From contig JAFRER010000006.1 of assembly GCA_017434755.1 (NCBI GenBank), forward strand, positions 1 to 64,000: a stretch of DNA of 64,000 nucleotides. The letters are read 5' to 3'. This stretch comes from Oscillospiraceae bacterium (lineage in GTDB: Bacteria; Bacillota; Clostridia; Oscillospirales; Oscillospiraceae). The translations under genes were made by a program, and so were the position numbers. The notes below the pieces were generated by a model, which saw only the letters and a program-made list of their open reading frames with translations, was not told where the DNA came from and made no database searches. This document shows positions 34,323-42,938 of the stretch, in pieces (the first letter of the stretch is position 1; each line of letters starts with the position of its first letter).

Positions 34323-34830
34323 GCGTGATCAACGACGATCTCGATCCGGTGGAAAACTGGCGGGACATCATCCGGGGCATACTTCCGCTGGCAGAGCGCC
34401 TCGGCCTGAAACTCTGCCCGGAGATTCACACCCCGACTAATCTCAAGAGCAGAATGGTGCGGGACTACATCGACTTCATCGAAGAGACCGGCACGAAGTG
34501 CTTTGGCCTGAACATCGATTTTCGGTGTTCCGCAGACACTTCGGCGAGGGGGAATTCGTAAGTCCGAACTTTGTCCCCAATGAGCCGGAGGATATCATCC
34601 CACTCCTGCCCTATGTCTACTGCTGCCATGCCAAGTTCAACAACATAGACGATAACTTCCGGGAGACCACCATCCCCTACAGGAACATCCTGAACATCCT
34701 CAAGGAGCAGGACTGGGACGGTTATCTCCTGAGCGAGTATGAGGGCACGGACAAGTACGACGCCGGTTACGAGGTCGGCCAGACCCTTCGCCGGCACCAC
34801 ATCCTCATGAAGAGAGTTCTGGGATACTGA
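34304..34830 (+). pseudogene. Broken sugar isomerase-like TIM barrel (likely C-glycoside deglycosidase alpha subunit)
   Basis: The C-terminal half of a xylose-isomerase-like TIM barrel (AP_endonuc_2 family). One frame gives [20 protein letters not shown] and [13 protein letters not shown]; near 34520 the frame shifts, and the other frame continues [26 protein letters not shown] and YLLSEYEG to the stop at 34830. The metal-ligand positions (Glu of EIH, Asp of NIDF, His of CHAKF, Glu of SEYEG) are recognisable. The N-terminal half is deleted. With the DUF6379 protein behind it, this is probably a dead DgpC/CarB-type alpha subunit. Confidence 0.7.
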
Positions 34831-34842
34831 GGAGGAAGCGAA

Positions 34843-35283
34843 ATGGAAAAACAGGTCATACAATCGGTCGGCTTCCGCAACATCGTGGAAAACGGAGAGG
34901 TCACGGGCTTTCAGCTCAGGATCCGCCTGCCGTACTACCGCGGCGTGTACCTCAGCCAGGTGATCCCGGGGCACCTCACCGTAGACGGAGAGGTCTTCGG
35001 GTCGGATGAGATCCTGTGGCGCGTGAACGGCGAGGACTTCCGTTACGCCGACATGCGTGCCGACTGCAAGACGCACTGGCATCCACAGGAGCCTGCCACG
35101 CTCATCGTGAAAAAACCGGGCGGACTTGCGCAGGGCTTCCATGACATATGCTACGGCTTCTGCTGCACCCACTCGTATATGCCGCCGCAGATGGAGGCAC
35201 TTCTGGATCCGGACATGCCTTCTCCCGTGCTATTCCGTGAGTTCGGCGACAATCAGCATCGCCGCCGTCTGCTGATCGTGTAG
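34843..35283 (+). CDS. DUF6379 protein, C-glycoside deglycosidase beta-subunit-like
   Basis: A 146-residue protein matching the beta subunit (DgpB/CarC) of C-glycoside deglycosidases: VGFRNIVENGEVTGFQLRIR, LPYYRGVYLSQVIPG, then THWHPQEPATLIVKKPGGL and CCTHSYMPP. In the characterised enzymes this jelly-roll subunit binds the TIM-barrel alpha subunit and together they break the C-C bond of 3-oxo-C-glycosides of plant flavonoids. Here it is intact, with GAGGAAG before the ATG, but its alpha partner is broken, so function as a deglycosidase would need a partner elsewhere. Confidence 0.75.
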   Translation: MEKQVIQSVGFRNIVENGEVTGFQLRIRLPYYRGVYLSQVIPGHLTVDGEVFGSDEILWRVNGEDFRYADMRADCKTHWHPQEPATLIVKKPGGLAQGFHDICYGFCCTHSYMPPQMEALLDPDMPSPVLFREFGDNQHRRRLLIV

Positions 35284-35289
35284 AAAAAA

Positions 35290-35332
35290 AAACAACAACT
35301 GCCCTCCCGTTTTCGGGAGGGCAGTTGTTGTT
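35290..35332 (+). terminator. Intrinsic terminator
   Basis: AACAACAACTGCCCTCCCG pairs with CGGGAGGGCAGTTGTTGTT around TTTT. Confidence 0.9.
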
Positions 35333-35417
35333 TACACTTTCACGATGAATAAGCCGTTATTATACAATTAAAAATCCATATTGATGAATGGCGTTTTTGG
35401 CAAAAAATGCTGTGGTT

Positions 35418-35683
35418 TTAGGAGAACGTGTGTTTCTTACTTCGGATCAGATAAACTGCTTTGAAAACGCCGACACCCAGCAGAAATGCTGCGTTGAAGA
35501 TCAGAATGAAGAAGAGATCCTTTACATAGAGCCATATCACGATGTATGGCGTTGATACGGCGGCAGGAAGGACCTGCAGAACCGCAGGGAACGGACGGTA
35601 CTTGTCGCGGAGATAATCTTTTTTTCATGCCATTCGTATCCATCGCTTTCAAGCCATTTTCGAATAAAGTGTTCTATCGACAT
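35418..35683 (-). pseudogene. Small membrane protein gene with a homopolymer frameshift
   Basis: From an ATG at 35683 the frame reads MSIEHFIRKWLESDGYEWHEKK and then meets a run of seven A. One more A would continue it as DYLRDKYRPFPAVLQVLP and a two-helix membrane segment (VIWLYVKDLFFILIFNAAFL) to a TAA at 35418. In all, 88 residues are encoded if the run were A8. The sequence as given is broken: pseudogene, slippage switch or sequencing error. Downstream hydrophobic pattern and codon use look like real coding DNA. Confidence 0.55.
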
Positions 35684-35704
35684 GGCCGCAGTCCAATGAG
35701 TTTT

Positions 35705-35733
35705 TTGCCTTCCGGCCCTCTTTATGCTATAAT
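35705..35733 (+). promoter_or_regulatory. Sigma-A promoter with extended -10
   Basis: TTGCCT (35705-35710), 17 nt, TGC-TATAAT with the -10 at 35728-35733. Confidence 0.7.
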
Positions 35734-35769
35734 ACAGCGAAAAAACGGAAACAAAGCGGAGGAGAGCAC

Positions 35770-36225
35770 ATGGCTTTTTATAAAGAGCATCTGAAGGTCA
35801 CCGGTGTTCAGCCGAGGCAGATGGGGGATTTCGCAGCGATCCGGACCGTACAGATCGTGCAGGTTCAGCTTTCGGTTCTGTGCGGTGCTATGATTGCCGG
35901 CTGCGGCAGGATCGATCGGCTCCTCCTGACTGTTGACGGGGAGAGGCTTGTTTTCTCCGGCCACCTGCCGACTACAGAGCTTGCGGCTGCCATAGCGGGG
36001 ATGACGGACGCGAAGGAAGTGGAGATGGAAACGGAATTCTCCACCGCCTGGGATTATGCCGATGCCGACGCTATCACCGAGGAACTGGATGACATGGCAC
36101 TCGGGGAGGAGGTCCCTTGGGAGCGGATCTGTTTCGAGATGCGCGTCACGGACGAAAAGGGCTGTGAGGGAATATACCGGTACGGTGTTTTCAACGGCAG
36201 AATCTCCTGCGGCTGTCAGGACTGA
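35770..36225 (+). CDS. Hypothetical soluble protein
   Basis: A 151-residue acidic protein without signal peptide or transmembrane helices. It starts MAFYKEHLKVTGVQPRQMGD and ends GVFNGRISCGCQD with a small Cys pair. I recognise no family. AAGCGGAGGAGA lies upstream of the ATG, and a clear promoter stands 37 nt ahead of the start. Probably monocistronic. Confidence 0.65.
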   Translation: MAFYKEHLKVTGVQPRQMGDFAAIRTVQIVQVQLSVLCGAMIAGCGRIDRLLLTVDGERLVFSGHLPTTELAAAIAGMTDAKEVEMETEFSTAWDYADADAITEELDDMALGEEVPWERICFEMRVTDEKGCEGIYRYGVFNGRISCGCQD

Positions 36226-36355
36226 TTTCTTTTTTCCGACATTTGTTTACAATTCATCCGTCCATTTTGTTCTCTGCATCGTATAGACTATTGACACACC
36301 CTTCAGTGCGCCGGAAACGAACGCGGCGCAGAAGAGAACAACAGGAGTTAATCAC

Positions 36356-36979
36356 ATGAAAAAATTCTTATCTGTACTTCTTATTTTGACGATGCTTTTT
36401 GCTATGTGCGCCTGCGGCTCTGCTGCAGAGGCCGCGTATGACAAGACCGGAACGGATGCTTCCGCTGCCGGCGAGAGCGAGGAGACCGATCCCATCCTGG
36501 AAGAGCTTGAGAAGCAGGGCAATGTGAAGACCGAAAAGGGCGTCACCTATGTATATCTCACCGTTCCCGAGGGCTTCGCCGGCGGAAACGCCACCCAGAA
36601 GGACCTGGACGCCAAGGCCGGCATGGCCTACACCTCCGCCACGCTCAACAAGGACGGCTCCATCACCTACAAGCTTACCACCATTCAGCACCGTGCCATG
36701 GTGGACAGTTACGCCGCCTCCATCGAGAAGGACCTTCTCAGCATGATCGGCGACGGATATGCTTTTACAAAGATCGTCCATAACGATAACTTCACCCAGT
36801 TCGACTGCACGGTGAGCACCCCGACGGTGGGATTCACCGAGGAAGTCGCGGCCTTCAGTTTCTATGTCTACGGCGCGATGTACGGCATGTTCTCCGGCCG
36901 CCAGGGTGAGACTGTGGTGGTCAACTATTACGGCCCCAACGGCAGCCTCATTAAGAGTTCCAACTCCAAGGACATGTGA
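36356..36979 (+). CDS. Putative lipoprotein
   Basis: A 207-residue predicted lipoprotein: MKKFLSVLLILTMLFAMCAC ends in a lipobox-like MCAC. After a short Ala/Ser/Glu linker comes a globular beta-rich domain (about 50-207) with no recognised family. AACAGGAG precedes the ATG. It should be tethered to the outer membrane leaflet. A terminator follows at 37009, so it is a single-gene unit. Confidence 0.75.
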   Translation: MKKFLSVLLILTMLFAMCACGSAAEAAYDKTGTDASAAGESEETDPILEELEKQGNVKTEKGVTYVYLTVPEGFAGGNATQKDLDAKAGMAYTSATLNKDGSITYKLTTIQHRAMVDSYAASIEKDLLSMIGDGYAFTKIVHNDNFTQFDCTVSTPTVGFTEEVAAFSFYVYGAMYGMFSGRQGETVVVNYYGPNGSLIKSSNSKDM

Positions 36980-37008
36980 TCCATCCGGACGCACGGACGG
37001 CTCATACG

Positions 37009-37035
37009 GCCCTCCCGAACGGGAGGGCTTATTTA
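37009..37035 (+). terminator. Intrinsic terminator
   Basis: GCCCTCCCG-AA-CGGGAGGGC followed by TTATTTATTT. Confidence 0.85.
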
Positions 37036-37115
37036 TTTGTCCGTACACCTGCTGAAAAAGCCGTTTTCCCTTGAAAAACGGGTATGGAAGAGGGGATAGG
37101 AAAGCGGAAAAACGA

Positions 37116-37145
37116 TTGACAAATCAAGGCTTTCTCATGTAAAAT
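37116..37145 (+). promoter_or_regulatory. Promoter of the Lgt-like/HerA-like operon
   Basis: TTGACA (37116-37121), 18 nt, TAAAAT (37140-37145), 56 nt before the first start codon. Confidence 0.7.
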
Positions 37146-37200
37146 CATTTAATAAATGAATGATCGACAGTCATTTTTTATGTTTGAGACAGGAGGCGGA

Positions 37201-37980
37201 ATGGTTCCACAGATCTATATCGGATCGTTTGCCCTCCAGTTCTACGGGATCTGCATGGCGGCGGGTTTTACCGCCGCTTTTCTGCTTTCTCTCCGGCGCG
37301 TTCGGAAACGAGGGGGCAGTTACGAACAGATCCTGATGATTGCCGCCGCCGCCCTTCTGGCTGCGTTCGCACTGGCCAGGATCGCCTTCCGCGTCTTTTC
37401 CTACGGGACCGGACGCCTTCTGCGGGAGATGGCTGCCGGGGACTTCTCCGGCTGCGTCCGTGGAGGATTCGTCTGGTACGGCGGTCTGATTGGCGGCATC
37501 GCCGGAGCCCTGATCCTGATCCGTGTCTGCCGCCTCGATCTTGACGTCTATGCCTGTTCCATTGTCCCCTGCATCCCGCTGGGACACGCCTTCGGAAGGC
37601 TGGGCTGTCTTCTGGCCGGCTGCTGCTATGGTCTGCCCTATGAAGGGCCGCTCGCGGTCCGTTCCGCACAGGCCGGTCTTTCGCAGACTCTCTTCCCAAT
37701 CCAGGCGGTCGAGGCGCTCTGCGATTTTATCCTGTTTGCCATACTATCCGTCTATACCCGGAAACCGAGAAACGGACTTCTCATCCTGGGAATTTATCTC
37801 ATCCTGTATTCGATCGCACGATTCGTGATCGAATTCTTCCGGGGCGACACCGTCCGGGGGATCTGGCTGGGATTCTCGACTTCCCAGTGGATCGCCGTTT
37901 TCCTGATCCTCGCGTGTCCGATTATGATTCTGTGCTTTCGAAAAAGGATCTCTCCGCCGGACACAGACCTTCAAGAATAG
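37201..37980 (+). CDS. lgt: Prolipoprotein diacylglyceryl transferase-like membrane protein
   Basis: A 259-residue Lgt-family protein with about seven transmembrane helices. The signature region reads GHAFGRLGCLLAGCCYG (about 133-149), the variant with 'AGCCYG' in place of the 'NGE' of classical Lgt; GGFVWYGGLIGG (about 94-105) precedes it and keeps the conserved loop. Lgt moves diacylglycerol from phosphatidylglycerol to the lipobox Cys. AGGAGG precedes the ATG at 37201; an ATG at 37156 is less likely. Only 12 nt separate it from the HerA-like gene, so it is part of that operon; whether it is the housekeeping Lgt is uncertain. Confidence 0.7.
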   Translation: MVPQIYIGSFALQFYGICMAAGFTAAFLLSLRRVRKRGGSYEQILMIAAAALLAAFALARIAFRVFSYGTGRLLREMAAGDFSGCVRGGFVWYGGLIGGIAGALILIRVCRLDLDVYACSIVPCIPLGHAFGRLGCLLAGCCYGLPYEGPLAVRSAQAGLSQTLFPIQAVEALCDFILFAILSVYTRKPRNGLLILGIYLILYSIARFVIEFFRGDTVRGIWLGFSTSQWIAVFLILACPIMILCFRKRISPPDTDLQE

Positions 37981-37992
37981 GGAGGATGCTTC

Positions 37993-40900
37993 ATGCCCGC
38001 TGAACCGACTTTCGCTGCGCAGAACCGCGGCATAGAGGAGGCAGTGCAGTCTGCCGAATACTTTATCAACAGGAGCTATCTGGACAACCTGGCGGAATAC
38101 GAGCCGCTTTCCCTTCCGGAGACCGACAGGAGCTACCGCTTCGTCCGTCTCTGTCAGATCGAGAAGATCGTCTATGACAAAGACGAGAACGTGCTGGACA
38201 AGCTGGTGAGCGTCTACGGTGCGATGGCCCAGTTTGTGGACCACGTGGCGCTCTTCATCGTAGGGGGAAAGACCGAGGTGAAGTTGTATCTCGGCGTAAG
38301 AGCGAGACGCCACTTCGCCGTCGCGGAAGGGATCCTGGCGGATGCTTTTATGGCCAACTTCCCCGGCAGTTCCCTGAAAATGCTCAAAGATCCACGGGAG
38401 ATCGAGAAAGTGGTCTGCGAGGCCATCGGAGATGAATACGACTCCTTCAGCGACGACGGCATGAGCGTGGAATGCATCAGCGTAACGCCCTCCATGCGTG
38501 GAGAAAAGCAGGAGGCTTTCGTCCAGGGACTCGAAAAATTCATCGACACCATGCGGGGCAAGGAATATGTCTGCGAAATCATTGCCAGTCCCCTAAGCCG
38601 GGACGAGTCCGACAGCCGCCGCCTGGGATATGAGAACATAGCCGCTGCACTTTCCCCCTTTGCGAAGACGACGCTGGCGCAGGGCCGGAACAATACGGTC
38701 ACCCTCACCGAGGGCATTACGGATACCGTTTCCAGCATCATCAGCGAGGGAGTTTCCCTGTCCACCGGCACCACGTCCGGCTACACGCACGGGAGAATGA
38801 GAGGATTCAACATAGGGAGTCATTTCCTCGCGAGCTTCAACATCAATGTCGGATCGAACGATAGCTGGAGCACCGGGACATCCAGCACCGATACTACGAC
38901 CTCGACCAACGCCTCGCAGACAGGCAGAAGCACCCAGACATCCAGCGCCACCTCCGAGGGGACCAGCGAAACGGTCACGACCGAATATAAAAACAAGTCC
39001 GTGGAGGAACTTCTGAAGAAACTGGATCTGAATCTCGAACGCCTGCGGGAAGGCGATTCGTACGGACTCTGGGAATGCGCGGCGTATATGATCTCCCGGG
39101 AAAAGCAGACGGTCGCCGTCGCGTCGGGGACCTTCAAGTCGCTTATGCTCGGGGAAAAAAGCGGCTCTGATCGCTCCCACGTGAACTTTGTGAGCGCGGA
39201 GAGCGAGAAGAAAGTATGCAGGATCCTCAACTCACTCCGCTATTTCGAGCATCCCCGCTTCCGCATCCCCGCCGGCGACATGGTAGGGGAGCAGATCGTG
39301 CGGCCCGTCAATGTCGTGAACGGACGAGAGCTCCCGCTCTTCCTTTCCATGCCGCGGCACTCGCTTCCGGGCGTGGTGGTGTCCGAGATGACGGGCTTCG
39401 GTAGGAACGTGTTCAGCTCCTCGAAGTCCCGCAAGATCAACATAGGCAACATCTATTACATGGATCAGCAGGAGAAGGCCCCGGTCGATCTGGACGTGGA
39501 CAGCCTCACGTCGCACTGCTTCATCACCGGGTCTACCGGCTCCGGCAAATCCAATACGGTATATACGATCCTTGAAAAACTCGGGCGCACGCAGCCCGCC
39601 GTGCCCTTTCTGGTGATCGAACCGGCAAAGGGCGAATACCGGAGGCATTTCGGCGCATTGCCGGGCATCCGGGTGTTCTGCACCAACGCGGCGCACGGGC
39701 AGCTGCTCAAGCTCAATCCCTTCCGTTTCCCCGCAGAGATCCATATCCTGGAGCATCTGGACAGGCTGGTGGAGATTTTCAACGCCTGCTGGGAGATGTA
39801 CGCGGCCATGCCGGCGATTCTGAAGGACGCGATGGAGCACGCGTATATCGCCAAGGGCTGGGATCTCCTCAACTCGACCTATACGAAGAAAGGAGAGCCG
39901 GTCTTCCCGACCTTTACCGACCTGCTCGCCGAGCTCCCGAAGATCATCAAACAGTCGAGTTACTCTGCGGATACGCAGGGCGACTACACGGGCGCCCTCG
40001 TCACACGTGTGAATTCACTGACGAACGGCATTTACGGGCAGATCTTCTGCGACGATTTCGACGTTCCCGACGCGGAGCTGTTCGACAGCAGCACGATCGT
40101 GGACCTCAGCCGTGTGGGCTCGAGCGAGACGAAATCGCTGATCATGGGCATGCTCGTGCTGCGCCTTTCCGAGTACCGCATGGCCTCCCCGATCTCGATG
40201 AACTCCGGTCTGCGGCACGTGACGGTCCTGGAGGAGGCGCACAATCTGCTCAAGAACGTGTCCGGACTGAAAGGGACCGCCGGGAACCAGGTGGTCGCCA
40301 AGTCCGTTGAGATGATCGTAAGCAGTATCGCGGAGATGCGCACCTACGGCGAGGGCTTTTTCATCGTGGACCAGTCGCCGACCTCGGTAGACATCGCCGC
40401 CGTCAAGAACACGAACACGAAGATCGTGATGAGGCTGCCGGAAAAGGACGACTGCGACCTGATCGGACGCGCCGTTTCCCTGAAGGAGGGCCAGATCAGC
40501 GAGCTTTCGCGCCTGAAGGTGGGAAAAGCCGTGGTCATGCAGAGCAACTGGTCTGAGGCAGTGCTGGCGCAGATCCTGTTCGCCGACGACCGCTATGAGG
40601 CTTCGGAGCCGCCGCTCCGCTACACCGAGATCAAGCAGTTCCGCGCGGCGGTGCTGACCGCGCTCCTTCGGGAGTACGCGCTTTCCGACAGCTGCAACGT
40701 GAACCGTGTGCTGGATGCGATCGAAAAGTTCGATATCCGCGGTTCCGCGAAGGAATCGATGAAACGCACTATCCGGGGTATGTGCGGCATTCTGGATCAC
40801 GAGTTCGACAGTATGCTGCTCGGGCGGGCCCTGATCCGTATCGCGGGATGTTCCGACGCCTTCCGCATCGCTTCAGACCGCCTGAAGGTCGATCCGGAGC

Positions 40901-41106
40901 CGCCGGAGGACCGCATGGGCGTGATCTATACGAGCGAGTCCGTTGACCAGTGGCATTCCCTGATCAACCGTCAGCTCGATCAGTATGTCGAACTGGACGA
41001 CGAGTGCCGGAACATCATGGTCCAGTATATGATCTACGCGCAGCGCTTTGAGAAGCACGAGATCGATTACAATACGCTCTACCACGACATTTATGAGATC
41101 CGATAA
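37993..41106 (+). CDS. HerA/DUF87-type ATPase with a Ser/Thr-rich insert
   Basis: A 1037-residue cytoplasmic ATPase. The first 240 residues form an unknown domain. A low-complexity Gly/Ser/Thr segment follows (about 255-330; SSTDTTTSTNASQTGRST), then the HerA/TraG-like motor: Walker A FITGSTGSGKSNT (about 510-522), Walker B VTVLEEAHNLL (743-753), and the sensor-like IVDQSPTSVDIAAV with KIVMRLPEKDD. HerA-fold ATPases are hexameric pumps for DNA or protein. No NurA nuclease, relaxase or SIR2 partner lies nearby; instead an Ig-domain membrane protein and a metallopeptidase-like protein follow. GGGAGG precedes the ATG. Confidence 0.85.
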   Translation: MPAEPTFAAQNRGIEEAVQSAEYFINRSYLDNLAEYEPLSLPETDRSYRFVRLCQIEKIVYDKDENVLDKLVSVYGAMAQFVDHVALFIVGGKTEVKLYLGVRARRHFAVAEGILADAFMANFPGSSLKMLKDPREIEKVVCEAIGDEYDSFSDDGMSVECISVTPSMRGEKQEAFVQGLEKFIDTMRGKEYVCEIIASPLSRDESDSRRLGYENIAAALSPFAKTTLAQGRNNTVTLTEGITDTVSSIISEGVSLSTGTTSGYTHGRMRGFNIGSHFLASFNINVGSNDSWSTGTSSTDTTTSTNASQTGRSTQTSSATSEGTSETVTTEYKNKSVEELLKKLDLNLERLREGDSYGLWECAAYMISREKQTVAVASGTFKSLMLGEKSGSDRSHVNFVSAESEKKVCRILNSLRYFEHPRFRIPAGDMVGEQIVRPVNVVNGRELPLFLSMPRHSLPGVVVSEMTGFGRNVFSSSKSRKINIGNIYYMDQQEKAPVDLDVDSLTSHCFITGSTGSGKSNTVYTILEKLGRTQPAVPFLVIEPAKGEYRRHFGALPGIRVFCTNAAHGQLLKLNPFRFPAEIHILEHLDRLVEIFNACWEMYAAMPAILKDAMEHAYIAKGWDLLNSTYTKKGEPVFPTFTDLLAELPKIIKQSSYSADTQGDYTGALVTRVNSLTNGIYGQIFCDDFDVPDAELFDSSTIVDLSRVGSSETKSLIMGMLVLRLSEYRMASPISMNSGLRHVTVLEEAHNLLKNVSGLKGTAGNQVVAKSVEMIVSSIAEMRTYGEGFFIVDQSPTSVDIAAVKNTNTKIVMRLPEKDDCDLIGRAVSLKEGQISELSRLKVGKAVVMQSNWSEAVLAQILFADDRYEASEPPLRYTEIKQFRAAVLTALLREYALSDSCNVNRVLDAIEKFDIRGSAKESMKRTIRGMCGILDHEFDSMLLGRALIRIAGCSDAFRIASDRLKVDPEPPEDRMGVIYTSESVDQWHSLINRQLDQYVELDDECRNIMVQYMIYAQRFEKHEIDYNTLYHDIYEIR

Positions 41107-41129
41107 TCCGATGGCAGGAGGAGAATATA

Positions 41130-42836
41130 ATGAACACCGTTTCTGTCCGCTTTGAACCTCTTAAGCGGTATCCCGTCATTTCCGTCGACGGGGAGACAGT
41201 CAGCCCCTACAGCGATCTGGCCGGCTGCGAGAACAAAGATCTGCACGTTTGCGGAAAGCGTCTGCTGAAGCTTTTGGACGAGGAGCTCGGAAATGAGTAC
41301 CGGATCGAGCTGACCGGGTCCCGTTTCCAGATCGAAATGCTGAGCGCGCTGGAAAAGGAGTCTGCCTTCTGCGCCGAGGTCCGGGGGAAAGATCCTGGCA
41401 TGGCGTTCAACGCGAACGAGATCCTCGAGTTTGCCAGAGGGCTCTGCAACAAGTACGGCTATGACATCGACCGGGAGACACGTGTCCGTATCGGCGGGGA
41501 TCTTGCGTATCTGATCCGTACGAAATCCGTGATTACGGAGGAACCGGCTGAGATCTGCGTCGTCGGCAGCCTACCGGACGAGTTGGGTAAGGGGAGGACA
41601 GTCCTGCTGTTATCCGACCGTTTCGACATACGCAACACGCGCGGCGTCAACATCGTCGAGGTGCCGGACCAGTATAAGGAAACGTTCATCGAGTATTACC
41701 GCTACTATACAAAGTTCATCCCCTTCATCGAAGCGGTCTTTTCACGCGCGAAGTATTCGCCGCTGACAAGAGGGGAGAGCCTCCTGATCGAAGCGTATTC
41801 CACGCAGAAGCCGCAATACCTGTTTGAAATAGAAAAAACCGCTCTCGAAGCGGGAGAGTCTGTCGGATTCCAGTTCGCCGTCTTTCCGTCGAGTGCTTCC
41901 GACATGTATCAGCTTCGGGTCGACCGGGCGGATGCAGTGAAGATCGGCTGCAACAGCGTGACAGCCCTGAAGGACGGACCGGTGACGCTCTCCGTGACGA
42001 CGCCTGACGGCGTGCTGTGCGACAGCAGACAGCTGTCGATCTCGAGCCACTCATACGTGACCAACATCAAGCTGATCCCGAGCGCGGTCAACATGGAGGT
42101 CGGAAAAAAAGGACGCATCAAAGCGTACATCGTCCCAGAAAATGCGGAGGACGCGGGCAGCCTTCAGTGGACCAGCAGCAATCCGGACGCGGTGCACGTC
42201 ACGTCCGAGGGCGAGGTGATCGGCCTGGAGCCCGGCGAGGCCGTGATAACCGTGGCTTCGACCAACTGTACCCAGAGAGTCCCAGTCACGGTCTATCCCC
42301 CGCTGGAGAACATCACGCTTTCCTCCGCCAGCCTCACTCTTCAGGCAGACGAGTCCAGGACGATCGCCTGTAACCTGTTCCCGCCCGACGCCTCGCCGGG
42401 AGAGATCTGCTGGGAGTTGAGCAGCATGCAACTCGGAACGATCGAAACGAGCAAAGACGGTAGGACCTGCCTCATCCATGCGGGCAGTGCGGGACGGGGC
42501 GTACTCACGTGCCGCATCAAGGGAACGGACAAGAAAGTGAGCTGCCCTATAACGGTAACGCCTGAGAAGAGGCCGACCGGCCTGATAACCTGCACCATCA
42601 TCTTTTCCGTCATAGGCATGGTGTTCAGCTTCCTGATCCCGCTGATCTATTACACCGGAAGCGGCCCTGTGGGATTCTTTTTCGATTTCTTCCTGCCGCT
42701 CGGCATCCTCCTGAGCTTGATCGGACTGGCGTCGGCAAAGAGGAAAAAACCCTTCGCCACGATGCTGACACTGGACCTGATCTGTACCGTTCTGATGTAC
42801 ATTATCGCGTTCGCGGCATGTGAACCACCATACTGA
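41130..42836 (+). CDS. Membrane protein with three Ig-like (Big_2-type) domains
   Basis: A 568-residue protein. Residues 1-225 form a soluble domain I do not recognise. Three Ig-like repeats follow (about 229-305, 309-390, 391-478); the second is a clear Big_2 domain (VNMEVGKKGRIKAYIVPENA, LQWTSSNPDAVHV, EGEVIGLEPGEAVITV). Three transmembrane helices end the protein (about 485-508, 514-534, 542-563). There is no N-terminal signal peptide, so the Ig domains may be cytoplasmic or cross by an unusual route. GCAGGAGGAG precedes the ATG, 23 nt after the ATPase gene. Confidence 0.75.
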   Translation: MNTVSVRFEPLKRYPVISVDGETVSPYSDLAGCENKDLHVCGKRLLKLLDEELGNEYRIELTGSRFQIEMLSALEKESAFCAEVRGKDPGMAFNANEILEFARGLCNKYGYDIDRETRVRIGGDLAYLIRTKSVITEEPAEICVVGSLPDELGKGRTVLLLSDRFDIRNTRGVNIVEVPDQYKETFIEYYRYYTKFIPFIEAVFSRAKYSPLTRGESLLIEAYSTQKPQYLFEIEKTALEAGESVGFQFAVFPSSASDMYQLRVDRADAVKIGCNSVTALKDGPVTLSVTTPDGVLCDSRQLSISSHSYVTNIKLIPSAVNMEVGKKGRIKAYIVPENAEDAGSLQWTSSNPDAVHVTSEGEVIGLEPGEAVITVASTNCTQRVPVTVYPPLENITLSSASLTLQADESRTIACNLFPPDASPGEICWELSSMQLGTIETSKDGRTCLIHAGSAGRGVLTCRIKGTDKKVSCPITVTPEKRPTGLITCTIIFSVIGMVFSFLIPLIYYTGSGPVGFFFDFFLPLGILLSLIGLASAKRKKPFATMLTLDLICTVLMYIIAFAACEPPY

Positions 42837-42854
42837 GAAAGAGAACGGCGTATC

Positions 42855-42914
42855 ATGTCAGAGATGAGAAAGGAAAGAAGCGAAACAAAACGATTTGCGG
42901 AAGGCAAAGCCTAG
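42855..42914 (+). CDS. Possible 19-residue small ORF
   Basis: MSEMRKERSETKRFAEGKA lies between the Ig-domain and metallopeptidase genes, with GAGAAAGAGAA upstream. Its first residues resemble the next protein (MSELNN), so it may be a decayed duplicate start or a chance frame. Confidence 0.2.
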   Translation: MSEMRKERSETKRFAEGKA

Positions 42915-42938
42915 AAAAAAGGCAAAGAGGACAGCAAG

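Noticed and set aside
42855..42914. 19-residue ORF as a tyrosine-type leader peptide
   Set aside because: It has no run of one amino acid and no alternative hairpins after it; kept only as a low-confidence small ORF.
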